From NCBI GenBank assembly GCA_903839965.1, contig CAIMEK010000897.1:1-20556 (forward strand): DNA of 20,556 bases, written 5' to 3'. A program made the translations under genes and the position numbers. Origin of the DNA: an uncultured Acetobacteraceae bacterium (GTDB taxonomy: Bacteria > Pseudomonadota > Alphaproteobacteria > Acetobacterales > Acetobacteraceae). The notes beneath the pieces are model-generated. The model had not been told where the DNA came from. It saw nothing but the letters and a program-made list of their open reading frames with translations, and searched no databases. Of this stretch, positions 8,821 through 16,343 are shown piece after piece (position 1 is the first letter of the stretch; every line of letters begins with the position of its first letter).

Positions 8821-9630
8821 ATGACCGGACGCTTGCAGGACAAAGTGGCGATTGTTACCGGCGCAGGCTGCGTCGGCCCGGGTTGGGGCAACGGGCGCGC
8901 CACCGCGGTCGCCTTCGCGCGTGAGGGCGCGCGCGTGTTCGCGGTGAACCGCAGCGCCGCGGCGATGACGGAAACCGTCGACCGCGCCCGGCAGGCCGCC
9001 GCCCATGGCGGCGAAATCCGCACCCACATTACCGATGTTACCGACAGCGCCCAGGTGCAGGCGATGGTCGCGGCCTGTGTGGCGGCCTTTGGCCGGGTGG
9101 ACATTCTGGTCAACAACGTCGGCACGTCGGAACCAGGCGGCGCCGTCGCGCTGTCCGAGGCGGCATGGCACCGCCAGATCGACGTCAACCTGACCAGCGC
9201 GTTCCTGACCTGCAAATACGCCATTCCGGTGATGGAAGCCGGCGGCGGCGGCGCGATCGTCAACCTGGGCTCGACGGCGGGCCTGCGCTACACCGGGGTC
9301 TCGCAGGTCGCCTATGCCGCGACCAAGGCGGCGATCATCCAGTTCAGCCGGGTCATTGCGGTCGAATACGGGCCGAAGCGAATCCGGGTGAACACGGTGG
9401 TGCCGGGGCAGATGCACACCCCGATGATAGAGGCACGGATGGCCCAAAATCTCAGCGGCGGAGACGTGGCGGCATTGCTGAAAACCCGCCAGGCGCGCAT
9501 CCCGCTCGGGTTCATGGGGGATGGCCGCGACATCGCCAATGCCGTCCTGTTCCTGGCCTCCGACGAGGCGCGCTTCATCACCGGCGCCGAGATCATCGTC
9601 GACGGCGGCATGACGGTGCGGTGCAACTGA
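8821..9630 (+). CDS. SDR family oxidoreductase (classical short-chain dehydrogenase)
   Basis: This 269-residue cytoplasmic NAD(P)-dependent oxidoreductase has the complete classical SDR set. The cofactor loop is TGAGCVGPGWGNG (residues 13-25), longer than the usual TGxxxGxG as in the subgroup with GPGWGNG. NNVG is at 98-101 and the catalytic tetrad is Asn123, Ser151, Tyr165, Lys169 (YAATK). The C-terminal end ITGAEIIVDGGMTV is typical. ATG 8821 follows GGAGAGG and fits the N-terminal MTGRLQDKVAIVTGAG; an open frame upstream is not conserved-looking. It is the last gene of the plus-strand cluster, 205 bp after the SBP-domain gene, and convergent with the next gene. It probably oxidises a hydroxyl group of the compound imported by the upstream ABC system, but the substrate cannot be deduced. 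Confidence 0.9.
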   Translation: MTGRLQDKVAIVTGAGCVGPGWGNGRATAVAFAREGARVFAVNRSAAAMTETVDRARQAAAHGGEIRTHITDVTDSAQVQAMVAACVAAFGRVDILVNNVGTSEPGGAVALSEAAWHRQIDVNLTSAFLTCKYAIPVMEAGGGGAIVNLGSTAGLRYTGVSQVAYAATKAAIIQFSRVIAVEYGPKRIRVNTVVPGQMHTPMIEARMAQNLSGGDVAALLKTRQARIPLGFMGDGRDIANAVLFLASDEARFITGAEIIVDGGMTVRCN

Positions 9631-9765
9631 CCCCTCCCTGGGTCCATCGAGCGGAATGAGCCTCGCCACGTCGTAGCTATCGGCCCGTGGATCGCGCCAA
9701 ACCACCATCATTCCGGGCGGTTGCCATTCCAGCGGGAACAAACCTCCGGGTTGCCTCCCCTGGCG

Positions 9766-11268
9766 TCATCCGCCCGCGACCGCCCCCCGCAACGCCGCCT
9801 TCATCCCGTTCGCCGAAATCGCCAGCAGCCCCTGCGTCACCTTCTCGGCCAAGCCGCGCAGCGCGAGCAGATCCTCGCCCCACAGCGCCGCATCGCCCAG
9901 CACCCGCGCCGCCACGCGAGGCGGATCGTCGTCCGCCCACGCCGCCGCCATCGTCGCGATCACCGCCGCGTCGTCGCGGATCGGATAGGGGCCGGCCGCG
10001 CGCTCGCCGACATACGCGCCCGCCACCAGCCGCCCCCGGTAGAACCACAACAGCGCCGCCAGCGAGAAGGCGAGCCCGGCCGGCACCGCCCCGCGCTCCG
10101 CGACATAATCCTTCACCGTCGGCAGCACCCGCACCTTCCACTTCGACACCGAATTCAACGCGATCGAAATCAGCTCGTGGCGGATGAACGGATTGCCGAA
10201 CCGTTCCATGATCGTCGCCGCATAGGCCTGCCGCTCCGCCTCCGGCAGCGGCACGAAGGGAACGATCTCCTTGAACATCACCTGGCGCAGAAAGGCCGAA
10301 ACCTCCGGGTCCTCCATCATCTGCTGCACCGTATCGAGCCCGGCGCACAAGGCGGCGAGCGCGCTCGCGGTATGCGCGCCGTTGAGAATGCGCACCTTGC
10401 GCGTCCGGTACGGCTGCAGGTCGTCGGTCCACACCACGTTCAGCCCGGCCGCCTGCAGCGGCAGTTCCTTCGCCAGCGCCGCGGGTCCCTGGATCACCCA
10501 GATGTGGAACGGCTCGGCCGCCACCACGAGCCGATCGTCGTAGCCCCACGCGGCGCACAGCGCGCCGGCCTCCGCCGCCGGATAGCCCGGCACGATGCGG
10601 TCGACCAAAGTGTCGAGGAACTGGTTGCTCCGCTCGATCCAGCCGACGAAGTCGGCCCCGAGGTTCCAGCGCCGCGCATGCAGCAGCACGATGCGCCGGA
10701 GGTTGGCGCCATTGGCCTCGATCAGTTCGCAGGGCAGCAACACCAGCCCCGGGGCCGCCGCCCCGCCGAGCGCCTGGAAGCGGGCGTGCAGCAGGGCCGT
10801 CACCTTGGCCGGGAAACTGCGCGGGCAGGCCCCCGGCACGAACGGCTCCTCGACATCGGCGATGCCCGCCTCGGTGGTGTTCGACACGACGAACCGCAGA
10901 CCCGCATCGCCTGCCAGCGCGGCCATGGCGTCCCATTGGTCGTACGGATTGAGCGCCGCGCGCACGCAGCTCACCACCCGCCTGGTCTGCACGACCTGGC
11001 CACCCTCGATGCCGCGCAGCAGCACCGTGAACAACCCGTCCTGCGCGGCGAGCGGCTGGGCGATGCCCTGCGGCAACGGCTGGGCGAGGACAACGCCGCC
11101 CCGGAACAGGCCCTGCCCATTGGCCACGTCCACCATCCAGTCGACGAAGGCGCGCAGGAAGTTGCCGTCGCCGATCTGCAGGATCTTCACCGGATAGGCC
11201 GGCGCGCCGGGCGTATGCGCCACGTCGTAGGCGCCGGCAGCGAGCGTGCCGCGATGCAGCAGTTCCAT
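9766..11268 (-). CDS. uxaB: Tagaturonate reductase-like, mannitol dehydrogenase family
   Basis: This 500-residue cytoplasmic NAD-dependent oxidoreductase belongs to the polyol-specific long-chain dehydrogenase family. The N-terminal cofactor site KILQIGDGNFLRAFVDW (residues 28-44) is that of altronate oxidoreductases (UxaB) rather than of mannitol dehydrogenase or UxuB. The family catalytic pattern Lys294-x4-Asn299-x2-His302 (KVRILNGAH) is intact. The length is close to the roughly 480 residues of UxaB. In hexuronate breakdown UxaB interconverts tagaturonate and altronate. The ATG at 11268 has GAGGGAAG upstream. The gene follows an RraA-like gene on the same strand after 90 bp containing a hairpin. 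No uxaA, uxaC or kdgK is in view, so the partner steps are elsewhere or the substrate is another sugar acid. Confidence 0.85.
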   Translation of the reverse strand: MELLHRGTLAAGAYDVAHTPGAPAYPVKILQIGDGNFLRAFVDWMVDVANGQGLFRGGVVLAQPLPQGIAQPLAAQDGLFTVLLRGIEGGQVVQTRRVVSCVRAALNPYDQWDAMAALAGDAGLRFVVSNTTEAGIADVEEPFVPGACPRSFPAKVTALLHARFQALGGAAAPGLVLLPCELIEANGANLRRIVLLHARRWNLGADFVGWIERSNQFLDTLVDRIVPGYPAAEAGALCAAWGYDDRLVVAAEPFHIWVIQGPAALAKELPLQAAGLNVVWTDDLQPYRTRKVRILNGAHTASALAALCAGLDTVQQMMEDPEVSAFLRQVMFKEIVPFVPLPEAERQAYAATIMERFGNPFIRHELISIALNSVSKWKVRVLPTVKDYVAERGAVPAGLAFSLAALLWFYRGRLVAGAYVGERAAGPYPIRDDAAVIATMAAAWADDDPPRVAARVLGDAALWGEDLLALRGLAEKVTQGLLAISANGMKAALRGAVAGG

Positions 11269-11301
11269 GGTGCTTCCCTCAATCAGTCACGCACGCCAAC
11301 A

Positions 11302-11326
11302 CCCGGGCCACCCTGCGGTGCCCGGG
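11302..11326 (-). promoter_or_regulatory. Hairpin between the RraA-like and uxaB-like genes
   Basis: The arms CCCGGGC plus ACC (11302-11312, with one bulged C) and GGT plus GCCCGGG (11317-11326) pair over 10 bp around CTGC. It lies between two minus-strand genes, 32 bp after the stop of the first. No U-tract follows on the minus strand. A role in uneven expression of the two genes is possible. Confidence 0.45.
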
Positions 11327-11358
11327 CGTCTTCCTGGCGGCGGGCCACTTCGCCGGTA

Positions 11359-12054
11359 TCAGTGGATCTCGCCGGCCTTCTTCAGCGCCTCGGCCATCTT
11401 CACCGCATTGAAGCCGGGGCTGCGCGACATGTCGATGATGAGCTTCTCGCGCCTTGCGATCAGGTCGATCGCCGCCGGCAACCGCTTCACCGCGTCGGCC
11501 GGCACCACCACCGCGCCGTGGTAATCGGCGTGGATGATGTCGTCGTGCCCGACCAGCATGCCGAATATGTTCACCTGGCACTTCATCTGGATCATGTGCA
11601 CGTAGGCATGGCTCGGCCCGATGCGGCCGCCGAGGATCTGGAAGCCCGGCGCCAGCACGTCGAGGTCGCGATAGGAGCCGTTGGTGACGCAGCCCAGCAC
11701 GCCGAGCCCCTTGTGCACGTTGCTCTGCACTTCACCCCAGAAGGCCCCGTAGCCCGGCCGGTCATCGACGTCCTGGATCACCGCGATGGTCGGGAAGTCC
11801 TGCGCCTCGACATAGGTGTACCAGTCCTCGCGGGGCGGGATAGGCCCGCGCGGCGCCTCCTTGGCGCGGATCAGCCCGGTGCGCGCCAGGCCGACGATGG
11901 GCGGATACTTGCGATCGGTGGGCACCATCGGTTCGACCGTGAAGCCCAGCGCCCGCCGTTCCGGCGACGTCAACTCGAGGCCGTTGCAGATGGTCGGCGT
12001 GTCCCACTGCTTCAGGATTTCCAGGTCGCCCTTGGTGAACAACCGCTCGGCCAT
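11359..12054 (-). CDS. RraA-like/HMG-aldolase family protein
   Basis: This 231-residue soluble protein belongs to the RraA / 4-hydroxy-4-methyl-2-oxoglutarate aldolase family. Despite the name, most members are metal-dependent class II aldolases or decarboxylases of oxo acids. Visible features are WDTPTICNGLE at the start, the central GVLGCVTNGSYRDLDVL with the metal/substrate pair Arg129-Asp130, and DIIHADYHGAVVVPADAV, which matches the family's final strand. ATG 12054 was chosen because AGGGAG lies 8 nt upstream; a GTG three codons earlier directly abuts the ribosome binding site. The pairing with a tagaturonate-reductase-like gene suggests action on a sugar-acid-derived oxo acid. The upstream region is divergent with the NnrU gene (131 bp). 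Confidence 0.85.
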   Translation of the reverse strand: MAERLFTKGDLEILKQWDTPTICNGLELTSPERRALGFTVEPMVPTDRKYPPIVGLARTGLIRAKEAPRGPIPPREDWYTYVEAQDFPTIAVIQDVDDRPGYGAFWGEVQSNVHKGLGVLGCVTNGSYRDLDVLAPGFQILGGRIGPSHAYVHMIQMKCQVNIFGMLVGHDDIIHADYHGAVVVPADAVKRLPAAIDLIARREKLIIDMSRSPGFNAVKMAEALKKAGEIH

Positions 12055-12185
12055 GCTCTTCACTCCCTAAATCGCATCTCGGCCGCACTCTCGCGCCGGT
12101 GCGGCCCGACCGCAATAAGCGGAGTTGCCGCCCGCCCCATCTGCGCGCATCTCTCCTGCGCGACGGTGCGATCGGAGGGTGTGCC

Positions 12186-12860
12186 ATGACCATGCTGACC
12201 ATCGATGCCCTGATCTGGCTCGGGCTGCATCTGGGCGTCGCCGGCACCGACCTGCGCCAGGCCATCATCGGCCGGATCGGCCTGCAGGCCTTTCGCGGCC
12301 TGTTCGCGGCGGCCGCGCTGGCGGTGCTGGTGCTGCTGTGCCGTTCCTATGCCGATTCGAGGATGGTGCTGCTGTGGATCGCGCCGGGTTGGCTGCGCTG
12401 GCTGTTGGCGCTGCTGATGCTGCCCGCCTTCGTGCTGTTCGTCGCCTCCTTGCGCGCCAACCCCACCGCGGCGGGCGGCGAAGCGCTGCTGCAGGGCGAG
12501 CTGCACGGCATCCAGCGGGTCACCCGTCACCCGATGATGATGGCTTTCACCCTCTGGGCGGGGGTGCACATGCTCGGCAACGGCGACGCCGCCGCGCTGG
12601 TGTTCTTCGGCACGTTCCTCATCACCGCCGCGGCCGGCATGCCCTCGATCGACCGCAAGACCGCCGCGCGCGACCCGGCCGGCTGGATGAAGCTGCGGCA
12701 GGGCACGTCCATCCTGCCGTTCGCCGCCATCCTCGCCGGGCGCAACCGCTTCGTCGCCGCGGAAATCGGCTGGATGGCGCCGCTGGTCGGGGTGGCACTG
12801 TGGCTGGCGATGCTGCTGCTCCACCGGAGCATTTTCGGCGCGGCTCCGGTAACGCTCTGA
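12186..12860 (+). CDS. NnrU family membrane protein
   Basis: This 224-residue inner-membrane protein has about six hydrophobic segments. It contains the family core GIQRVTRHPMMMAFTLWAGV with the Arg-His-Pro motif, near residue 109, then HMLGNGDAAALVFFGTFLI and the short loop GMPSIDRKTAARDP. NnrU family members are linked to nitrite/nitric oxide reduction and are distantly related to isoprenylcysteine methyltransferase-like membrane proteins, but the reaction is not settled. ATG 12186 follows GGAGG by 7 nt; an alternative ATG lies two codons downstream. No denitrification gene is near, so the function here is open. It is divergent from the RraA-like gene and ends 12 bp from the convergent oxidoreductase gene. 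Confidence 0.85.
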   Translation: MTMLTIDALIWLGLHLGVAGTDLRQAIIGRIGLQAFRGLFAAAALAVLVLLCRSYADSRMVLLWIAPGWLRWLLALLMLPAFVLFVASLRANPTAAGGEALLQGELHGIQRVTRHPMMMAFTLWAGVHMLGNGDAAALVFFGTFLITAAAGMPSIDRKTAARDPAGWMKLRQGTSILPFAAILAGRNRFVAAEIGWMAPLVGVALWLAMLLLHRSIFGAAPVTL

Positions 12861-12872
12861 TAGCGGCCGGCC

Positions 12873-14147
12873 TCAGCGGAAGCGCGACGGCGCGTACGGC
12901 GTCGGGTCGATCACCGGCGCCTTGCCGCTGACCAGGTCGGCGGCCAGCCGCCCGGAGAGCGCGGCAGCGGCGAGGCCGATATTGCCATGGCCGAAACAAT
13001 CGACCACGTCCGCGGTGAAGCCGGCCGGGCCGATGCATGGCAGGCTGTCCGGCAGCACCGGCCGGTGGCCCATCCACATCCGCACCCGATCCATCGGCAA
13101 ATTGCGCGGCAACGCCGGAAAAGCCTTCAGCGCATGATCGCGCAGGGTTTCGGCCCGCTTCCAGTTGGGCGCCGCCCGCAGCCCGGCCAGTTCAGCCTGT
13201 CCGGCGACGCGCAGACCCTGCGTCGTCATGGTGCCCACCATCCTGCCATCGCTCAGCATGACGGTGTGGCGCAGCTCGAAGCCGGGATCGGCGATCTCGA
13301 CATGATAGCCGCGGGCACTTTCCAACGGCACGTCGTCGCCGGCTTCGCGCGCCAGCGCCTTGGACCGCGCGCCGGCGGCAATCACCGCCCGGTCGCAGGC
13401 GATGCGGGCCGCCCCGACACCCACCGCCCGCAGCCGGCCGCGTTCGATGACCAGGCCGTTCGCGCGCGCGCGCACCAGCTTCGCCCCGAGCGCCTGCGCA
13501 TGCGCCACCAGCGCCGCCACATAGGCGCCCGGATCGATGCAATGCGCGCCATGTTCGACGAAAACGCCGAACCTGTAGCGCTCTCCGAGCGCCGGCTCGC
13601 GCTGGCGCAACGCGTCCGCGTCCAGCTCGATCCACTGCACGCCCAGCTCGCGCCGCAGCCGCCAGGCCAGCGACTCCGCCGCGAAATCGGCGCGCGACGG
13701 GAACAGGTACAGCAGTCCGGTATGCCGGACCAGGGAGCCGACCCCCGCTTCCTCGGCCAGCGCGGCGTGCCGCTCCGGACAATCCGCCAGCAGCGGGCAC
13801 AAGGCCCGCGCCGCCTGCTCCACCTGCCGTTCGGTCGCGCCGGCGAACATGAACCGCGCCACCCAGGGCAGCGCGCTGGCAGCATAGCTCGGGCGAACGG
13901 TCAGCGGCGCCAGCGGGTGCAGCATGGTGCCCGACAGCAGCTTCCACAACCCGGGCGTGGAAACCGGCACCAGGGAGGCCGGGCTGAGCCAGCCCCCGTT
14001 GCCGTTGCTCGCGGCCTGCTCGCCGCCGGGCTCTCCCGGTTCGACGAGGGTGACGCGGTGGCCATCGCGGAGCAACTCGACCGCCGTCGCGGCGCCGATG
14101 ATGCCGGCGCCGATGACCACCACATGCAGGTCGGTCTTGCTGCTCAT
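12873..14147 (-). CDS. FAD-dependent oxidoreductase, DadA-like (D-amino acid dehydrogenase family)
   Basis: This 424-residue flavoprotein of the DAO superfamily oxidises amines or amino acids. The FAD-binding Rossmann motif is VVVIGAGIIGAATAVELL (Gly13, Gly15, Gly18, with Glu36 ending the second strand). It is followed by EQAASNGNGGWLSPASL, the counterpart of the GASGGNAG region of DadA. The C-terminal block DCFGHGNIGLAAAALSGRLA is the usual FAD ribityl contact of this family. The ATG at 14147 is preceded by AAAGGG in a modest context. It converges with the NnrU gene and lies 93 bp downstream of the HPPD/shikimate-dehydrogenase fusion on the same strand, so it may belong to the same transcript. 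The substrate is not predictable: D-amino acids, sarcosine or hydroxyproline are typical choices. Confidence 0.85.
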   Translation of the reverse strand: MSSKTDLHVVVIGAGIIGAATAVELLRDGHRVTLVEPGEPGGEQAASNGNGGWLSPASLVPVSTPGLWKLLSGTMLHPLAPLTVRPSYAASALPWVARFMFAGATERQVEQAARALCPLLADCPERHAALAEEAGVGSLVRHTGLLYLFPSRADFAAESLAWRLRRELGVQWIELDADALRQREPALGERYRFGVFVEHGAHCIDPGAYVAALVAHAQALGAKLVRARANGLVIERGRLRAVGVGAARIACDRAVIAAGARSKALAREAGDDVPLESARGYHVEIADPGFELRHTVMLSDGRMVGTMTTQGLRVAGQAELAGLRAAPNWKRAETLRDHALKAFPALPRNLPMDRVRMWMGHRPVLPDSLPCIGPAGFTADVVDCFGHGNIGLAAAALSGRLAADLVSGKAPVIDPTPYAPSRFR

Positions 14148-14224
14148 CTCAGGCCCTTTCCGCCCGCGGGCGAAGCCGATAACGATAGCGGGCGCCGCGG
14201 GCTTGCACAGCCCTTTCGGTGCAG

Positions 14225-14240
14225 GGGCGGAATACCGCCC
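14225..14240 (-). terminator. Short hairpin directly after the fusion gene
   Basis: GGGCGG (14225-14230) and CCGCCC (14235-14240) form a 6-bp stem with a 4-nt loop (AATA on the plus strand), starting immediately after the TGA of the fusion gene. No U-run follows in the minus-strand transcript, so it is at most a weak terminator or a 3' end stabiliser. Confidence 0.35.
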
Positions 14241-16142
14241 TCAGTACAAGCCGAAGAACTCCACGTAGTCGGGCACCTGATTCTCGAGCAGGAAGCGGCC
14301 TGGACAGATGCTGTGTCCCAGTGCCTCGGCCTCCGACAGCAGCCGGGTCATGGCCGGACGGGTGATGATGTCGGCCACCCAGGCGTCCTGGGGCAGTTCC
14401 GCGGGGTCGATCGGCACCATGTCCTCCAGTTCCGAACCCAGGGAGGAGGCGTTGATGGCGATGTCGATGTCCTGCGGATCGCCCAGCCGGCCGCCGGTGA
14501 CGGTGACACCCGGGAACCTGTCGGTAATCCGGCGCCCGAGCTGCTCTATTTCGCCCAGGTTGCCAGTTTCGATGAAGATCCGTTGCACCCCTGCCCCGGC
14601 CAGGGCCGCCGCGATCGCCTGGCCCTCGACCCCGGTGCCGACCAGCCAGACCGACGCCCCCCGCACCGGTCCCCGACGCTTCTCGAGCGCGCGAAGGAAA
14701 CCGGAGCCGTCGACCATGTCGCCAACCAGCCGCCCGCCGGCGTCGCGGCGTATCAGGTTGACGCCGCCCACCATGCGGGCGCGGTCGGTGGTCTCGTCGA
14801 GCAGCGGGACGATGGCTTGCTTGTGCGGAGCGGCCACCGAGAGGCCCTTGAGGTTCACCAGCACCCTGAGGCCGGCGACGAGCTTCTCAAGTTCGCCCGC
14901 AGCGACCTTGAAGGGCAGGCAGATGCCATTGATTCCGTTGACGCCAAACCAGTGGCCCATGATTTCCGGCATCAGCAACTGGGTATCGGGCCCCCCGATG
15001 GCGGCCAGCAGCATGGTTTCGCCGTCCACCGCCGCGTCGAGCAGATCGGGCTGCAGCGAGGGCCTGGCCATCGCAACGGGCAACTGGGCAGCGCCTTCCT
15101 GCGCCATCAGCCGGGCGGTTACGTCGTGGCGGCCGAATCCGCGGTGGTTGGTGCGTTGCACGAACTCGAAGAAAGTTCCGTTATCGATCGGCTGCGTGTA
15201 GGCATGCAGGAACTGCCCGCCGCCTTCGGTGTCCAGCATCACCCGATAGCGGCGAAGCTTGTCGACGACTTTGGCGTCGTAGCCCTCCTTCAACAGGTTC
15301 TCATAGTAGATGTCGGGGATCTTCAGGACATCGAGCCCCCGCTCTTTTGTCTGGTCCAGATAAGCGAAAAGATCATCCGTCAGGAACGCAATGTGCTGCA
15401 CGCCCTCGCCGAAATTCTGGCGAAGGTAACGGTCGCAGTCCGTATTGCGGTCAACCGGCTCATTGATGATGAGCTGAACATTTTGGGCGGCATCGGCGAG
15501 GACCGTGCTGAGGGCCCGTCCATTCGGGCCGATAATGCAATTGTGGTCGACGATGTCCAGGCCCAGCAGCCGGCTGTAGAAGCGCAGCCACTTCTTGGTT
15601 GTTCCGGAAGAGACCGATTGCGAGATGTGATCAATTCTTTGGAGCTGCCCCGGCCACGCCGCGACCTCGCTGGGCCGGAGGAAGTCGCTGTCGTAGATGC
15701 TGCCCTTGTCGCCGAACTTGTCGACAAAGTAGATCAAGGTGCCGGAGGGGGCACGAATGGCGGGCAACCGCATTTCGCCGGGTCCAATGGAGCCGCGGTA
15801 GTCCTTCGCACCGCCGCGGAGCGCGACCTCGTGCAACCGCTCCGCGTCCGCCACCCGGAACGCCATCGCGCACACCGACGTGCCGTGCATGGTGGCGAAG
15901 GAATGCGCGAATGAGGACGGTGTGCGATTGAGCACCAGGTTGATGTCCCCCTGGCGGAACAGCAGCACATCCTTGGACCGGTGCCGGGCGACCGGCGCGA
16001 AGCCAAGCGCTTCCAGCAGCTGCTGCAGCGCATCGGCGTTGGCGGAGCTGAAGATGGAGAATTCCAGGAACTCCACCCCCGAAAGGCCCACGGGCTTGCC
16101 GGGATCTTCGTCGGATCGGAGGCTCGTCGGTGCCAAAGACAC
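14241..16142 (-). CDS. Fusion: HPPD/QuiC-like dioxygenase region + shikimate-dehydrogenase-like domain
   Basis: This 633-residue cytoplasmic protein joins two enzymes. Residues 20-340 form two VOC modules like 4-hydroxyphenylpyruvate dioxygenase, closest to the C-terminal half of QuiC dehydroshikimate dehydratases (HRSKDVLLFRQGDINLVLN, GPGEMRLPAIRAPSGTLIYF). The iron triad appears complete: His172 (DHISQ), His250 (GVQHIAF), Glu326 (FFEFVQR). Residues 375-633 are AroE-like: IGGPDTQLLMP (382-392), catalytic Lys441 (APHKQ), Asn462 (VGGVN), Asp478 (GDMVDGSGF), cofactor loop GTGVEG (502-507) and late Gln622 (ENQVPDY). The usual substrate-binding HSxS serines at the AroE entry are replaced by Leu/Met, so the substrate is probably not plain shikimate. 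GTG 16142 was chosen because GAGGGAG lies 7 nt upstream; a TTG 23 codons earlier has no such site. It follows the lyase-like gene by 201 bp. Confidence 0.82.
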   Translation of the reverse strand: MSLAPTSLRSDEDPGKPVGLSGVEFLEFSIFSSANADALQQLLEALGFAPVARHRSKDVLLFRQGDINLVLNRTPSSFAHSFATMHGTSVCAMAFRVADAERLHEVALRGGAKDYRGSIGPGEMRLPAIRAPSGTLIYFVDKFGDKGSIYDSDFLRPSEVAAWPGQLQRIDHISQSVSSGTTKKWLRFYSRLLGLDIVDHNCIIGPNGRALSTVLADAAQNVQLIINEPVDRNTDCDRYLRQNFGEGVQHIAFLTDDLFAYLDQTKERGLDVLKIPDIYYENLLKEGYDAKVVDKLRRYRVMLDTEGGGQFLHAYTQPIDNGTFFEFVQRTNHRGFGRHDVTARLMAQEGAAQLPVAMARPSLQPDLLDAAVDGETMLLAAIGGPDTQLLMPEIMGHWFGVNGINGICLPFKVAAGELEKLVAGLRVLVNLKGLSVAAPHKQAIVPLLDETTDRARMVGGVNLIRRDAGGRLVGDMVDGSGFLRALEKRRGPVRGASVWLVGTGVEGQAIAAALAGAGVQRIFIETGNLGEIEQLGRRITDRFPGVTVTGGRLGDPQDIDIAINASSLGSELEDMVPIDPAELPQDAWVADIITRPAMTRLLSEAEALGHSICPGRFLLENQVPDYVEFFGLY

Positions 16143-16343
16143 GCTTTTGCTCCCTCGCTTGGGTTGGTCCCGCTTTGTCAACTGCCTCTCGGCGCGCTGG
16201 CGAAGGATCAACCAGGCCGGGATACCCGGGATGGGCGCCCACCCCCTCGCGCGGCGGCAGGTTACGCGGTGAGCTTCGCACCCGACAACCGGGAAGTTTC
16301 CCGCCAGCGCGGCCAGGCCCGGCGGGCGGCCGCAGGGTTCGTC

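Noticed and set aside
8833..8895. Damaged cofactor site in the SDR enzyme because of the unusual glycine loop
   Set aside because: The longer TGAGCVGPGWGNG loop matches a known SDR subgroup, and the Asn-Ser-Tyr-Lys tetrad is intact.
9721..12189. A very long plus-strand open frame opposite the uxaB-like and RraA-like genes
   Set aside because: It is antisense to two genes with clear family motifs and its protein is Arg/His/Gln-rich with no recognisable domain. Such frames are common opposite G+C-rich genes.
14162..14202. Inverted repeat GCCCGCGG/CCGCGGGC upstream of the DadA-like gene
   Set aside because: Eight bp with a 25-nt spacer in a very G+C-rich gap can easily arise by chance; nothing else supports it.
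12987..15914. A plus-strand open frame of more than 900 codons across the DadA-like and fusion genes
   Set aside because: It crosses two real minus-strand genes and their gap, has biased composition and no motif. It is a by-product of codon bias.
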